A program made the translations under genes and the position numbers. 64,000 nucleotides of DNA, taken from assembly GCF_008806385.1 (NCBI RefSeq), contig NZ_VZZK01000002.1, positions 277,335-341,334 on the forward strand, given 5' to 3'. This document shows positions 37,991 through 46,217 of this stretch, piece after piece; positions within the stretch are counted from its first letter, which is position 1; every line of letters begins with the position of its first letter. This stretch comes from Methylobacterium soli. GTDB taxonomy: Bacteria; Pseudomonadota; Alphaproteobacteria; Rhizobiales; Beijerinckiaceae. A model generated the notes under the pieces. It saw only the letters and a list, made by a program, of their open reading frames with translations, ran no database searches and was not told where the DNA came from.

Positions 37991-38539
37991 CGTGGCCCTC
38001 TCGCAATTTTTGTCATCTCCCGAAAATCATTCAGCCTCGGATGATTAAATGTGGGTTAAAACACCGAACCTATGCGATAATTCAACCTAAAATTGTCAAC
38101 TCAATAGAGCACATCTCAGAAAAATTCCAATATAGTGGGGAGAATGACAGAATATCCCGAACCCGCTCTATTTCGCTGCTCAGGCCCGCGCGAAAGCCGG
38201 GGCGAAGTCTTCCGCGCGGGAATGTGGCCGCCGCCATGATGCGAATCCGGGCGGGTCCGTCGTCCGGCCCGATCGCCGCGTGGACGCGACAGAATTCCCG
38301 CTTTCGCGATGCCGCCTGGACGATCTGCGCCGTGCGCTCCACCATCCCCGAACGTGACGTGCTGGCCGGCTAATCGATCGGACCCGGGATCATCGACGGC
38401 CAAAGCGCAGAAACTTGCCGGCCTGATCGATCCGTGACACCTTCGATCCGTGAAGACGCCCGATGCGGCGATCTCGTCGGCCGCCCCGTCTCGCGCCTCT
38501 GTTTCCCATGGCCATTCGGGCCATCGGCAGGAGGTTGCC
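37991..38539. other. divergent intergenic region with an AT-rich island
   Basis: Between the chemoreceptor and the metallo-hydrolase gene there are 549 bases without a credible gene. Bases about 38030-38160 are strikingly AT-rich against a 70% GC background and include the CtrA box. The rest is GC-rich and featureless; a frame at 38082-38345 on the minus strand ends in AT-rich codons and is not convincing. Confidence 0.5.
38045..38059 (-). promoter_or_regulatory. CtrA-type binding site before the chemoreceptor gene
   Basis: TTAAATGTGGGTTAA on the + strand, TTAACCCACATTTAA on the minus strand: an exact TTAA-N7-TTAA with the extra C of the TTAAC form. It is 55-69 bases upstream of the chemoreceptor start, within promoter distance. 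Confidence 0.6.
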
Positions 38540-39742
38540 ATGGCTGTCACGCTCACCCCCTCCGCGATGTCATCGAGGTACGCCGGCCGCCGGTCGATCA
38601 CCTGCGACGACCCGGACCGCCGGGACCTGCTCTGCGGCGGGGGCGCCCTGGCGATGAACCTGCTTCTGGCGGGACTTCTCGGCACTTCGCGGCCAGCCCG
38701 CGCCCAGGCGCTCGCCGGCCCAGTGCCGGACCTCGACGAGGTCACGGTTCGGATCGTCACGGACAGCTACCAGTTCGCCGTCGGGCCGAAGACCCGCAAG
38801 GCGGACAACCTCTTGATCGAGCATTTCGGCTGGGGGATCAGCCCGGATCATCCGCCCGGCCCGACCCTGGTCAGCGAGTTCGGCCTGTCCCTGCACGCCA
38901 CGACCCGGCGCGGCGAGGAAACCCGGCGGACGCTGGTGGATTTCGGCTTCACCCCGCAGGCGCTCACCAACAATCTCGGATTGCTGGGAATGCAGGCGGG
39001 CGATCTCGATGCGCTCGTGCTCAGCCACGGCCATTACGACCATTTCGGCGGGCTCGCCGGCTTCCTGGCGGCGAGCAAGGGCAGGCTGAAATCCAAGCTC
39101 CCCCTCCATGTCGGCGGCGAGGATTGCTTCTGCGCCCGGGACTGGACCGCGCCGCCCGTGAAGGGTGATTTCGGGGTCATCGACCGCAAGGGCCTGGGGG
39201 AGGCCGATCTCGCGGTGACCTCGACCGAGCGGCCTGCCCTCGTGGCGGATCACGGCTTCACCTCGGGCCAGATTGGGCAGCGCAGCTTCGAGAAGATCCT
39301 GTCGCCGAGCGCCATGCGGCTCGGGATACGGGACGGGGTCGGCTGCAATCCCGAGAGTTTGGCCACGGCCGATCCCCAGCAGGGCCCAATCCCGGACCAG
39401 TTCCAGCACGAGATCGCGACGGCCTTCAACGTGAGGGGACGCGGACTCGTCATCCTGACCTCGTGCAGCCACCGGGGCGTCGTGAACGCGATCCGGCAGG
39501 CGCAAGCCGTCTCCGGCATCAACAAGGTGCACGCGGTGATCGGCGGCTTCCACCTCGCGCCGTATCAGCCGGATTACCTGCGCGAGACCCTCGCGGCGTT
39601 GCAGGCGATCAGCCCCGACCACGTCGTGCCGCTGCATTGCTCGGGCGAAATCTTCTACGAGATGGCCAAGGCGGAGATGCCGGCCAAGCTGGTGCGCGCC
39701 TATACGGGCACGCGCCTCACCTTCTCGGCCGCGGCGGCCTGA
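38540..39742 (+). CDS. exported MBL-fold metallo-hydrolase (COG1237-like)
   Basis: A 400-residue protein. A twin-arginine-type signal covers about residues 20-57 (DPDRRDLLCGGG, then a hydrophobic run AMNLLLAGLLG and RPARAQA). The metallo-beta-lactamase fold follows, with metal motif LSHGHYDHFGG near residue 168, VLTSCSHRG-type region (LTSCSHRGVVNA) near residue 310 and GGFHLAP near residue 335. It resembles COG1237, the group of the dihydropterin-linked ribofuranosylaminobenzene phosphate synthase, but export to the periplasm suggests another substrate. AGGAGG seven bases before ATG 38540 fixes the start; the longer frame to 38450 is not needed. No operon partner is visible. Confidence 0.82.
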   Translation: MAVTLTPSAMSSRYAGRRSITCDDPDRRDLLCGGGALAMNLLLAGLLGTSRPARAQALAGPVPDLDEVTVRIVTDSYQFAVGPKTRKADNLLIEHFGWGISPDHPPGPTLVSEFGLSLHATTRRGEETRRTLVDFGFTPQALTNNLGLLGMQAGDLDALVLSHGHYDHFGGLAGFLAASKGRLKSKLPLHVGGEDCFCARDWTAPPVKGDFGVIDRKGLGEADLAVTSTERPALVADHGFTSGQIGQRSFEKILSPSAMRLGIRDGVGCNPESLATADPQQGPIPDQFQHEIATAFNVRGRGLVILTSCSHRGVVNAIRQAQAVSGINKVHAVIGGFHLAPYQPDYLRETLAALQAISPDHVVPLHCSGEIFYEMAKAEMPAKLVRAYTGTRLTFSAAAA

Positions 39743-39889
39743 GATCTCGGCGCGGGATCCCGCCGAACCCGGGGCGTCCTTCGGCCAGGACGTGACTGGT
39801 CCGGCACCGGGGCATTCAGGCGGCAAGGGCCTCCACCGGCGATGCCGGGCCCCGGATCGCCCCACCGGACAGGGGCCAGGCCTGAGCGC

Positions 39890-40357
39890 TCACGCCCCGA
39901 TGACGTGCAGCACGATCTCCCGGCGATGCGGACGGTCCCGGTGCTCGATGAGGTAGATCCCCTGCCACGTGCCGAGCGCGAGCCGCCCGCCGGCCAGCGG
40001 GATCGACAGGCTCACGGCGGTCAGCATCGTGCGGATATGCGCCGGCATGTCGTCGGGCCCCTCCGCGCCGTGGACATAGCCCGCGTGACGCGGGGCGAGG
40101 CCGTCGAGCGCTGTCATCAGGTCGGTCTGCACGTCCGGGTCCGCGTTCTCCTGGATCGTCAGGGAGGCCGAGGTGTGGCGGCAGAACACGCTCACGAGCC
40201 CGTCCCGCAGGCCGCTCCGGGCCACGAAGGCGGCGACGGGCGCGGTGAAATCCGTGAAGCCCTGCCCGGGCGTCGCGATGGTGAGCGTGGCGCTGGCCTG
40301 ACGCCGGATCTCGCCCTCGGCGAAGTCCTCGACCGTGCCGATCCGTCCCTGCCGCAT
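39890..40357 (-). CDS. YjbQ family protein (UPF0047, thiamine-phosphate-synthase-like)
   Basis: A 155-residue YjbQ/UPF0047 protein. Visible motifs: VFCRHTSASLTIQENADPDVQTDL (outline) near residue 60, the HAGYVHGAEGPDDMPAHI region with its conserved His and Asp near residue 95, and LALGTWQGIYLIEHRDRPHRREI at the end. Members form trimers, bind metal, and some can replace thiamine phosphate synthase weakly; the true role is uncertain. It starts eight bases after the DNA ligase stop, so it probably shares a transcript with the ligase and exonuclease. Confidence 0.88.
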   Translation of the reverse strand: MRQGRIGTVEDFAEGEIRRQASATLTIATPGQGFTDFTAPVAAFVARSGLRDGLVSVFCRHTSASLTIQENADPDVQTDLMTALDGLAPRHAGYVHGAEGPDDMPAHIRTMLTAVSLSIPLAGGRLALGTWQGIYLIEHRDRPHRREIVLHVIGA

Positions 40358-40365
40358 GTCCCGTC

Positions 40366-42267
40366 TCACGCCTCTTCCTCGGCCAGACGGGCCCCCGGGG
40401 CGATCTCGCGCTCGCCGCGTTCGAGGATGCGCTCCAGCAGCTCGATCCGGTCCGCCTCGGCGGCGGGCTTGTCCCAGCGGATGCGGCTCACCCGGGGGAA
40501 CCGCATGGCGACGCCGGATTTGTGCCGCGTCGAGCGCTGCACCCCCTCGAAGGCGATCTCCAGCACCAGCCCCGTGTCCGGGCCGTAGGCGACCTCGCGC
40601 ACCGGACCGAAGCGTTTGGTGGTGTGGTTGCGGACGTAGCGGTCGAGCTTCTGCAGCTCCGCATCCGTGAAGCCGTGATAGGCCTTGCCCACCGGCACGA
40701 GCTCGGCGCCGCCCTCTGGGGCCTCGCGCCAGACCCCGAACGTGTAGTCGGAATAGAACGACGAGCGCTTCCCGTGGCCGCGCTGGGCATACATCATCAC
40801 GGCGTCGACGAGGTGGGGCTCGCGCTTCCACTTCCACCAGGGCCCCTTGGGGCGGCCCGGCAGGTAGGCGCTGTTGACCCGCTTCAGCATCACGCCCTCG
40901 ATGGCGTCGGCATCCTCGCCCGCCCCGACCGAGGCCGGATCGGCCCGGGCCGCGGCCAGCTCCTCCCAGGTCGCGAAGGGCACGAGCGGCGAGAGGTCGA
41001 TGCGGGCGTGGTCGAGCCCGGCCACGAAGGCTTCGAGCCGGGCGCGGCGCTCGCCGAACGGCAGCGGGCGCAGGTCCTCGCCCTCCGCCGTCAGGATGTC
41101 GTAGGCCCGCATATGGGCCGGGAATTCCTCCAGGAGCTTGGCCGTGACGGCCTTGCGGTTGAGGCGCTGCTGCAGGACGTTGAAGCTCTGCACCCGGCCC
41201 TCGCGCAGGATCAACAATTCGCCGTCCAGCGCGCCCGTGAAGGTGATCGCCTCGGCGAGGTCCGGGAAGGCGCCCGAGATGTCCTCGCCGGTGCGCGAGT
41301 AGATCCGGGCGACCTGTTGGCCCTCCCGGTCCCGCCCGCCGACGAGCTGCACCCGGATGCCGTCCCATTTCCACTCGCCCGAGAAGGCCTGCGGGTCGAG
41401 CTTCGCGAAATCGCTGTCCTCCTCGATCGGATGCGACAGCATCGAGGGCCGGAACGGGGCCGGGTTCAGGGTCTCGGGGCGCTCGCCCCCGCCCGAGACC
41501 CAGGCGAACAGCGTCTCGTAGGGCGGCGCGAGCCCGTGCCAGACCTCCTCCACCGCATCCGCTTCGTGGCCGCCGAGCGCCGCGACCGCGGTCTTGGCGA
41601 GCCGCGCCGAGACGCCGACGCGGAGATTGCCGGTGACGAGCTTCAGGAGCGCCCAGCGCCCGGTCTCGTCGAGCGCGTCGAGCCAATCCGCGAGGTGGCG
41701 CGGCAGGTCGGCCTTGCGGGTCGTCGACAGCGTCTCGACGACCTCCGCGAGGCTCGGCACCTGCGGCGGCGGGTTGTTGTGCCCGGGTCCCGGGCTCGCC
41801 GGACCGTTCAGGCCGGGCCGCTCCACCTCTCCCGTTCGGGAGAGGTCGCGTCCGCGGGACGCGGACCGGGTGGGGGCTGCGCCTTCTCCGGACTCGGCGA
41901 GCCCCTCACCCTGTCCCTCTCCCGCACGGGAGAGGGGACCCGCGCCCTGTCCCTCTCCCGCACGGGAGAGGGGACCCGCGCCCGGTTCGCCGCCGGGGGC
42001 AGGCCAGATCAGCGCCGTCGTCTCGGCGAGGTCGCCGACATAATTGTGCGAGAGCCGGAACAGGACGGGGTCGATCCGGGCCTCGACGAGACCGCGGATC
42101 AGGGCGGGCTTGGCCTCCCGGAAGCTCAGGCCGCCCGTCATGGCGGCGAGCGCGTAGCCGCGCTCAGGGTCCCCCGCATGCGCGAAGTAATCCTGCAGGA
42201 GCCGGAGCTTGGCGTTGCGGCGGGGCTCGTAGGCGAGACGGTCGAGGAGGTGAGCGAAGTCGTTCAC
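40366..42267 (-). CDS. ATP-dependent DNA ligase with an in-frame palindromic-element insert
   Basis: A 633-residue ATP-dependent ligase of the type that travels with an MBL exonuclease in alphaproteobacteria. N-terminal helical domain at about residues 1-85; DNA-binding/adenylation core with GEWKWDGIRVQ (KxDG lysine) near residue 295, LDGELLILREGRV, and VMLKRVNSAYLPGRPKGPWWKWKRE (outline) as motifs IV-V; OB domain at the end. Residues about 91-148 (GPLSRAGEGQGA, twice, then TRSASRGRDLSRTGEV) are encoded by a copy of the intergenic palindromic element and form a low-complexity loop between domains. Start GTG 42267 overlaps the exonuclease stop (GTGA), so the two are translationally coupled. 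Confidence 0.88.
   Translation of the reverse strand: MNDFAHLLDRLAYEPRRNAKLRLLQDYFAHAGDPERGYALAAMTGGLSFREAKPALIRGLVEARIDPVLFRLSHNYVGDLAETTALIWPAPGGEPGAGPLSRAGEGQGAGPLSRAGEGQGEGLAESGEGAAPTRSASRGRDLSRTGEVERPGLNGPASPGPGHNNPPPQVPSLAEVVETLSTTRKADLPRHLADWLDALDETGRWALLKLVTGNLRVGVSARLAKTAVAALGGHEADAVEEVWHGLAPPYETLFAWVSGGGERPETLNPAPFRPSMLSHPIEEDSDFAKLDPQAFSGEWKWDGIRVQLVGGRDREGQQVARIYSRTGEDISGAFPDLAEAITFTGALDGELLILREGRVQSFNVLQQRLNRKAVTAKLLEEFPAHMRAYDILTAEGEDLRPLPFGERRARLEAFVAGLDHARIDLSPLVPFATWEELAAARADPASVGAGEDADAIEGVMLKRVNSAYLPGRPKGPWWKWKREPHLVDAVMMYAQRGHGKRSSFYSDYTFGVWREAPEGGAELVPVGKAYHGFTDAELQKLDRYVRNHTTKRFGPVREVAYGPDTGLVLEIAFEGVQRSTRHKSGVAMRFPRVSRIRWDKPAAEADRIELLERILERGEREIAPGARLAEEEA
41824..41975. 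repeat. REP-like composite element inside the ligase coding sequence
   Basis: Cores CCTCTCCCGTTCGGGAGAGG at 41826-41845, and CCTCTCCCGCACGGGAGAGG at 41916-41935 and 41952-41971. Between the first and second are CGCGTCCGCGGGACGCGGAC, GGGTGGGGGCTGCGCCTTC and GCCCCTCACCC, the same order of parts as the intergenic copies near 10231 and 10442. The last core is within a 36-bp unit duplicated in tandem, which keeps the frame. Confidence 0.92.
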
Positions 42268-43361
42268 GGGCTCGCCTCCAAATCCACCGCCGCGCCCGCA
42301 GGTCCGGGAGCGGGCCCGGCGGTGGATTCGGAGGCGGATTCGGAGGCGCCCTCGACCTCCTCGTCGCCGTAGCCGAGCAGGTGCAGGGGCTTGGCCCGGA
42401 TGCCTTGCGTGCCGCACCAATGCACCAGGGCGTCCTCCTGCCCATGCGTCACCCAGACCTCCTCGGCGCCGGTCTCCCGTATGGTGCGGCAGAGGTCCGG
42501 CCAGTCCGAATGGTCCGAGATGACAAGGGGCAGCTCGACGCCCTTCTGGCGCGCCCGCGCCCGCACCCGCATCCACCCCGACGCGAAGGCGGTGACGGGG
42601 TCGGGGAACTTGCGCGACCAGACGTCCTGGATCGAGGAGGGCGGGCACAGCACGATGGCGCCGTGGAGCTTGGCGCGCTCGGCCGCCACCACCTTCGGGG
42701 TCTCGCCGAGCCGGATGCCCTCGCGCTTGTAGAGCTCGGTCAGCTTCTCCATGGCGCCGTGCAGGTAGATCGGCCGGTCGTAGCCGGCCTCCCGCAGCAG
42801 CGCCATGACGCGCTGCGCCTTGCCGAGCGCGTAGGCGCCGACGATGTGGGCGCGCTCGGGAAACAGGGCCACGGAGGCCAGGAGCTTGGCGACCTCCTCG
42901 CTGGTATCGGGCATCCGGAACACCGGCAGCCCGAAGGTCGCCTCGGTGATGAAGACGTCGCAGGGCACGACCTCGAAGGGCAGGCAGGTGGGATCGCGCG
43001 CCCGCTTGTAATCGCCCGAGACCACGACGCGCACGCCCTCGGCCTCGATGGCGATCTGGGCCGAGCCCAGCACGTGGCCGGCGGGGGCGAAGCGCACCGT
43101 GACGTCGCCGATGCGGATCGGCTCGCCGAGCTTGGCCTCCTGGCGCGTGCGGCAGAAATCCTCGCCGTAGCGCACCGCCATGATCCGCAGGGTCTCGCCC
43201 GTGGCGAGGACGCTGCCGTGCCCGGCGCGGGCATGGTCGGCATGCCCATGCGTGATCAGCGCCCGCGCCACCGGCCAGGTCGGATCGACGTGGAAGCCCC
43301 CGAGGGGGCAGTACAGACCTTCGCGGGTCAGGGTGAGGAGATCGCTGGCGCGTAACGGCAT
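42264..43361 (-). CDS. ligase-associated DNA exonuclease (MBL/beta-CASP family)
   Basis: A 365-residue metallo-beta-lactamase nuclease. Motif 2 is ITHGHADHARAGHG near residue 38; FAPAGHVLGSAQIAIE near residue 86, VVSGDYKRARDPTC near residue 108, and the C-terminal ISDHSDWPDLCRTI and VTHGQEDALV complete the active site. This branch acts with an ATP-dependent ligase and, in many genomes, an Lhr-type helicase and a phosphoesterase in DNA repair; those two partners are not in this window. The last 35 residues are low complexity (SESASESTAGPAPGP). ATG 43361 gives the canonical MPLRASDLLTLTREGLYCP. Its stop overlaps the ligase start by four bases. Confidence 0.9.
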   Translation of the reverse strand: MPLRASDLLTLTREGLYCPLGGFHVDPTWPVARALITHGHADHARAGHGSVLATGETLRIMAVRYGEDFCRTRQEAKLGEPIRIGDVTVRFAPAGHVLGSAQIAIEAEGVRVVVSGDYKRARDPTCLPFEVVPCDVFITEATFGLPVFRMPDTSEEVAKLLASVALFPERAHIVGAYALGKAQRVMALLREAGYDRPIYLHGAMEKLTELYKREGIRLGETPKVVAAERAKLHGAIVLCPPSSIQDVWSRKFPDPVTAFASGWMRVRARARQKGVELPLVISDHSDWPDLCRTIRETGAEEVWVTHGQEDALVHWCGTQGIRAKPLHLLGYGDEEVEGASESASESTAGPAPGPAGAAVDLEASP

Positions 43362-43397
43362 CGGCCGGGCATATAGGGCGCCGATCCGCGCGGCATC

Positions 43398-43445
43398 ACC
43401 CGCACCTGCATGAACCCGCACCCGCACGAACCCGCACCTGCATGA
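43398..43445 (+). repeat. three 16-bp tandem repeats leading into the methyltransferase start
   Basis: Units ACCCGCACCTGCATGA at 43398 and 43430 flank a variant ACCCGCACCCGCACGA at 43414. The first and third carry ATGA. ATG 43410 opens an 11-codon frame (MNPHPHEPAPA) whose TGA overlaps the methyltransferase ATG at 43442. Confidence 0.85.
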
Positions 43446-44398
43446 GCCTCCAGTTCACCTCCGGCGACGTCCGCGCCGATCGTCGCTACGCCTATGCGGA
43501 GGGCTGCCTCGGGGATGGGGATGCCGCGGCCGCCGCCGAGATGGCCGAGCAGGCCCTCGAACTCGCCCCCCGCTACGCCGCGGCCTGGCTCCTCCTCGGC
43601 CGGGCGCGCGAGGCGCTGCACGCCGCGTCCGGGTCCGAGGGCGATTTCCAGGCGGCGTTGCGGGCCTACGCGGCGGCCCTCGACCTCGACCCTGAGGATA
43701 CACTGGGGAGCCGGGTGCGCCTGATCCAGCTCGGCGGCGGCGATCCGGCGGCGGCCATGTCGCGGGCCTACCTGCGCGCCCTGTTCGACGGCTACGCGGC
43801 GCGGTTCGAGCGCCATCTCGTCGGCAGCCTGGCCTATCGCGGGCCCGAGATGCTCCGCGCCGCCCTCGACGCGCTGCCGGGCGCGCCGTCCCGGTTCGAG
43901 ACCGTGCTCGATCTCGGCTGCGGCACCGGCCTGATGGGGGCCGCCCTCGCAGGGCGGTTCGGCCGGCTCGCGGGCGTCGACCTCTCCCCCGCCATGCTGG
44001 CGCAGGCCGAGCGGCGGCGCCTCTATGAGCGCCTGCATCTCGGCGACCTGACGGCCTTCCTCGAAGCGGAGCCCGAGGCCTCGGCCGATCTCTGCGTCGC
44101 GGCCGACGTCTTCATCTACGTGGGAGAGCTGGGGCCGGCGCTCGCCGCGATCGCGCGGGTTCTGCGCCCCGGGGGCCTCGCAGCCTTCACGGTGCAGTCG
44201 CATGAAGGCGCCGGCATCATCCTCGGGGCCGATGCCCGCTTCGCCCATGCGGACGCCTATCTCGACGCGGCCTGCGCGGCGGCGGGCCTGCGGACGGCGA
44301 TGCGGGCGCCGGCCGCGATCCGGCGCGAGCGCGGCCGCGACGTGCCCGGACGCCTTTTAATCCTGGCCAGGCCCGAGCCCGGAGCCTGCGAAACCTGA
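43442..44398 (+). CDS. TPR-containing class I SAM-dependent methyltransferase
   Basis: A 318-residue protein. An N-terminal TPR-like region at about residues 12-100 (AEMAEQALELAPRYAAAWLLLGRAREA in outline) leads to a Rossmann methyltransferase with motif I VLDLGCGTGLMGAALA near residue 157, acidic motif LAGVDLSPAMLAQA near 178 and post-motif ADVFIYVGEL near 220. The architecture matches a group of predicted TPR-methyltransferases whose target is unknown; small molecules or proteins are possible. The start codon is fused to the stop of a tiny repeat-encoded leader frame, so translational coupling may set its level. It is divergent from the exonuclease gene, with 80 bases between starts. Confidence 0.85.
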   Translation: MSLQFTSGDVRADRRYAYAEGCLGDGDAAAAAEMAEQALELAPRYAAAWLLLGRAREALHAASGSEGDFQAALRAYAAALDLDPEDTLGSRVRLIQLGGGDPAAAMSRAYLRALFDGYAARFERHLVGSLAYRGPEMLRAALDALPGAPSRFETVLDLGCGTGLMGAALAGRFGRLAGVDLSPAMLAQAERRRLYERLHLGDLTAFLEAEPEASADLCVAADVFIYVGELGPALAAIARVLRPGGLAAFTVQSHEGAGIILGADARFAHADAYLDAACAAAGLRTAMRAPAAIRRERGRDVPGRLLILARPEPGACET

Positions 44399-44525
44399 GC
44401 CCGCGCGAGACCGATCACGGTTTCGAGACCTGCCCGGGATCGAGGCGCTTTTTCGGTGAACCTCTGGGCGCCTGAGCACTTACTCCGCTTGGCCGGCCAG
44501 GACGGATCGGCGCTCGGGGAACGAC

Positions 44526-45278
44526 ATGGCGGATGCGGTGAAGCAGGACAAATCCTTTCCGGCGAGCGCCGGCACGCGCATTCCCTTCGCCCTCGCCCTG
44601 TCGGCCCTGGCGGGCTGCGCGGATTCGATCGGCTTCCTCGAATATTCGCAGCTCTTCATGTCCTTCATGTCCGGCAACACCACCCGCTTCGGCGTCGCGG
44701 TGGCGGGCGCCGACTGGGAGAACACCCTGCGCGTCACCACCACCATCATGGTGTTCTGCTTCGGCGCCTTCCTGGGCACCCTGATCGCGGCCTGGGTCGG
44801 CCGCTGGCGGCTCGCGGTCCTGCTGACCATCCAGGCCGCCCTGATGGCCATCGGCCTGGTCATGCCCTGGGGCAGCTTCTCGTTTCCGCTCCACGCCTAC
44901 CCGATCGTGCTGGCGCTCGGCCTGCAGAACGCCACGCTGCAGGACGAGGATGGGCGCAGCCTCGCGCTGACCTACGTCACGGGCGCCGTGGTGCGCTTCG
45001 GCACCGGCGTCGCGAACCTCCTGCTCGGCACGGTCTCGTCGTCGTTCTGGCTCCAGGCCCCGCTCTGGGCGGCCCTCAGTTCCGGCGCCGTGATCGGGGG
45101 CCTCCTGCAGATCCGCTACGGCGAGAGCGCCTTCCTGTTCCCGGCCGCCCTGGCGGCCTTGCTCGCCGTCGTGGCGGTGGTGATGACGCTGGCCAGGCCC
45201 GGCAGCCCCCTCGTCGCCGGCTCCTCGCCGGCCCCGGACGCGGCGCCGCACGCCATGCCGGTCGATGCGATCCATTGA
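44526..45278 (+). CDS. YoaK/DUF1275 family membrane protein
   Basis: A 250-residue protein with six or seven membrane helices. DUF1275 landmarks: GCADSIGFLEYSQLFMSFMSGNTTRFG (outline) near residue 30, VLALGLQNATLQ near residue 130 and LALTYVTGAVVRFGTGVANLL near residue 147. The family is widespread; some members are suspected transporters but none is well characterised. It stands alone; its stop codon lies inside a hairpin shared with the convergent arfB gene. Confidence 0.85.
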   Translation: MADAVKQDKSFPASAGTRIPFALALSALAGCADSIGFLEYSQLFMSFMSGNTTRFGVAVAGADWENTLRVTTTIMVFCFGAFLGTLIAAWVGRWRLAVLLTIQAALMAIGLVMPWGSFSFPLHAYPIVLALGLQNATLQDEDGRSLALTYVTGAVVRFGTGVANLLLGTVSSSFWLQAPLWAALSSGAVIGGLLQIRYGESAFLFPAALAALLAVVAVVMTLARPGSPLVAGSSPAPDAAPHAMPVDAIH

Positions 45279-45302
45279 GGGTTGCCGCGGCGGGCCCTCA
45301 AT
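45274..45302. terminator. hairpin containing both stop codons of convergent DUF1275 and arfB genes
   Basis: ATTGAGGG at 45274-45281 pairs with CCCTCAAT at 45295-45302. The TGA of the DUF1275 gene (45276) and the TCA complement of the arfB stop (45298) lie within the two arms. It would give a stem at the 3' end of both transcripts, but there is no long T run. Confidence 0.45.
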
Positions 45303-45729
45303 CGGTGAGGCCGGCGCCGCGCAGGCGCTTCGTGGCACCGCGCTTCGCCTTGGACTCGAGCCGCCGCTTCTTGGAGGCGAGGGTCGGGCGGGTGGCGCGC
45401 CGCGGCGTCGGCGGCACGGCCGCCTCGGCCACCAGCTCGGCCAGGCGCTCGCGGGCATCGGCGCGGTTGCGCTCCTGGGTGCGGAAGCGCTGCGCCGTGA
45501 TGACCAGGATGCCGTCCGCCGTGAGCCGCCGACCGGCGAGGCGCATCAGCCGGACCGCGACCGCATCCGGCAGCGCAGCGGAGCGGCGCACGTCGAAGCG
45601 CAGCTGCACCGCGGTCGAGAGCTTGTTGACGTTCTGCCCGCCGGGGCCGGACGCGCGGATGAAGGTTTCCGCCAGCTCCGCCTCGTCGATGGCGATGTGG
45701 GGGGTGCATTGCAGGGCCACGATCGCCAT
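45298..45729 (-). CDS. arfB: alternative ribosome-rescue factor, peptidyl-tRNA hydrolase ArfB
   Basis: A 143-residue ICT1/YaeJ-type protein. It keeps the catalytic GGQ at residues 30-32 in RASGPGGQNVNK, the family's VQLRFDV strand and the basic, largely unstructured C-terminal tail (RPTLASKKRRLESKAKRGATKRL in outline) that enters the empty mRNA channel of a stalled ribosome. It frees peptides from ribosomes on broken mRNA, without needing a stop codon. The next gene upstream on the same strand is bolA, 63 bases away. Confidence 0.92.
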   Translation of the reverse strand: MAIVALQCTPHIAIDEAELAETFIRASGPGGQNVNKLSTAVQLRFDVRRSAALPDAVAVRLMRLAGRRLTADGILVITAQRFRTQERNRADARERLAELVAEAAVPPTPRRATRPTLASKKRRLESKAKRGATKRLRGAGLTD

Positions 45730-45792
45730 CTCCGGGAAGGCCGCCGAAGATCTCAGGAATGGATCTCAGGAAAGGATCTCAGGAAGGGGTCG

Positions 45793-46101
45793 TCAGGCCG
45801 CCTCGGACGGGGTGCGGGCCCGCACGGCGAGCGCGTGCAGGCCGCGCTTGAACGCCTCGTCCAGCACGGTGTTGACGAGCCTGTGGCGCTCGACGCGGCT
45901 CTTCCCCTCGAAGGCCGGCGAGACCACGTCGAGGCGGAAATGCGTCTCGCCCGACTCGCGCCAGCCCATATGGCCGGCATGGAGATGGGATTCGTCGATC
46001 ACGTCGAGGCGGGTCGGCGCGAGCGCGGCGCCGAGGGTCTCGGCGATCCAGGTCTTCAGGGGGCCGTCTCCGGTTCCCCGCTCGGTCGTCTGCTCGGTCA
46101 T
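45793..46101 (-). CDS. BolA family protein
   Basis: A 102-residue BolA-like protein. The KH-like fold is marked by LKTWIAETLGAALAPTRLDVIDES, the HLHAGHMGWRESGETHFRLDVVSPAFEGK segment (outline) with the conserved HAGH, and the C-terminal RHRLVNTVLDEAFKRGLHALAVRA. BolA proteins pair with monothiol glutaredoxins and act in iron-sulfur cluster or iron sensing. The divergent J-domain gene starts 116 bases away, the usual order in this bacterial order, so they may share a regulatory region. Which BolA subgroup it belongs to is not settled. Confidence 0.9.
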   Translation of the reverse strand: MTEQTTERGTGDGPLKTWIAETLGAALAPTRLDVIDESHLHAGHMGWRESGETHFRLDVVSPAFEGKSRVERHRLVNTVLDEAFKRGLHALAVRARTPSEAA

Positions 46102-46217
46102 CCGCGTTCCTCCGGGAGGCGGGGGCTCAGCGCTTCGCGTCAAGCCCCGTTCTCCGCATGCGTCATCAGGCCCAACGGCCTTGTGTCTCCGGTTCACCCC
46201 CTCATAATCGCCCCATC

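Noticed and set aside
38082..38345. 87-codon minus-strand frame before the metallo-hydrolase
   Set aside because: It begins in GC-rich and ends in AT-rich sequence with no steady codon bias; it may be a decayed remnant but this cannot be supported.
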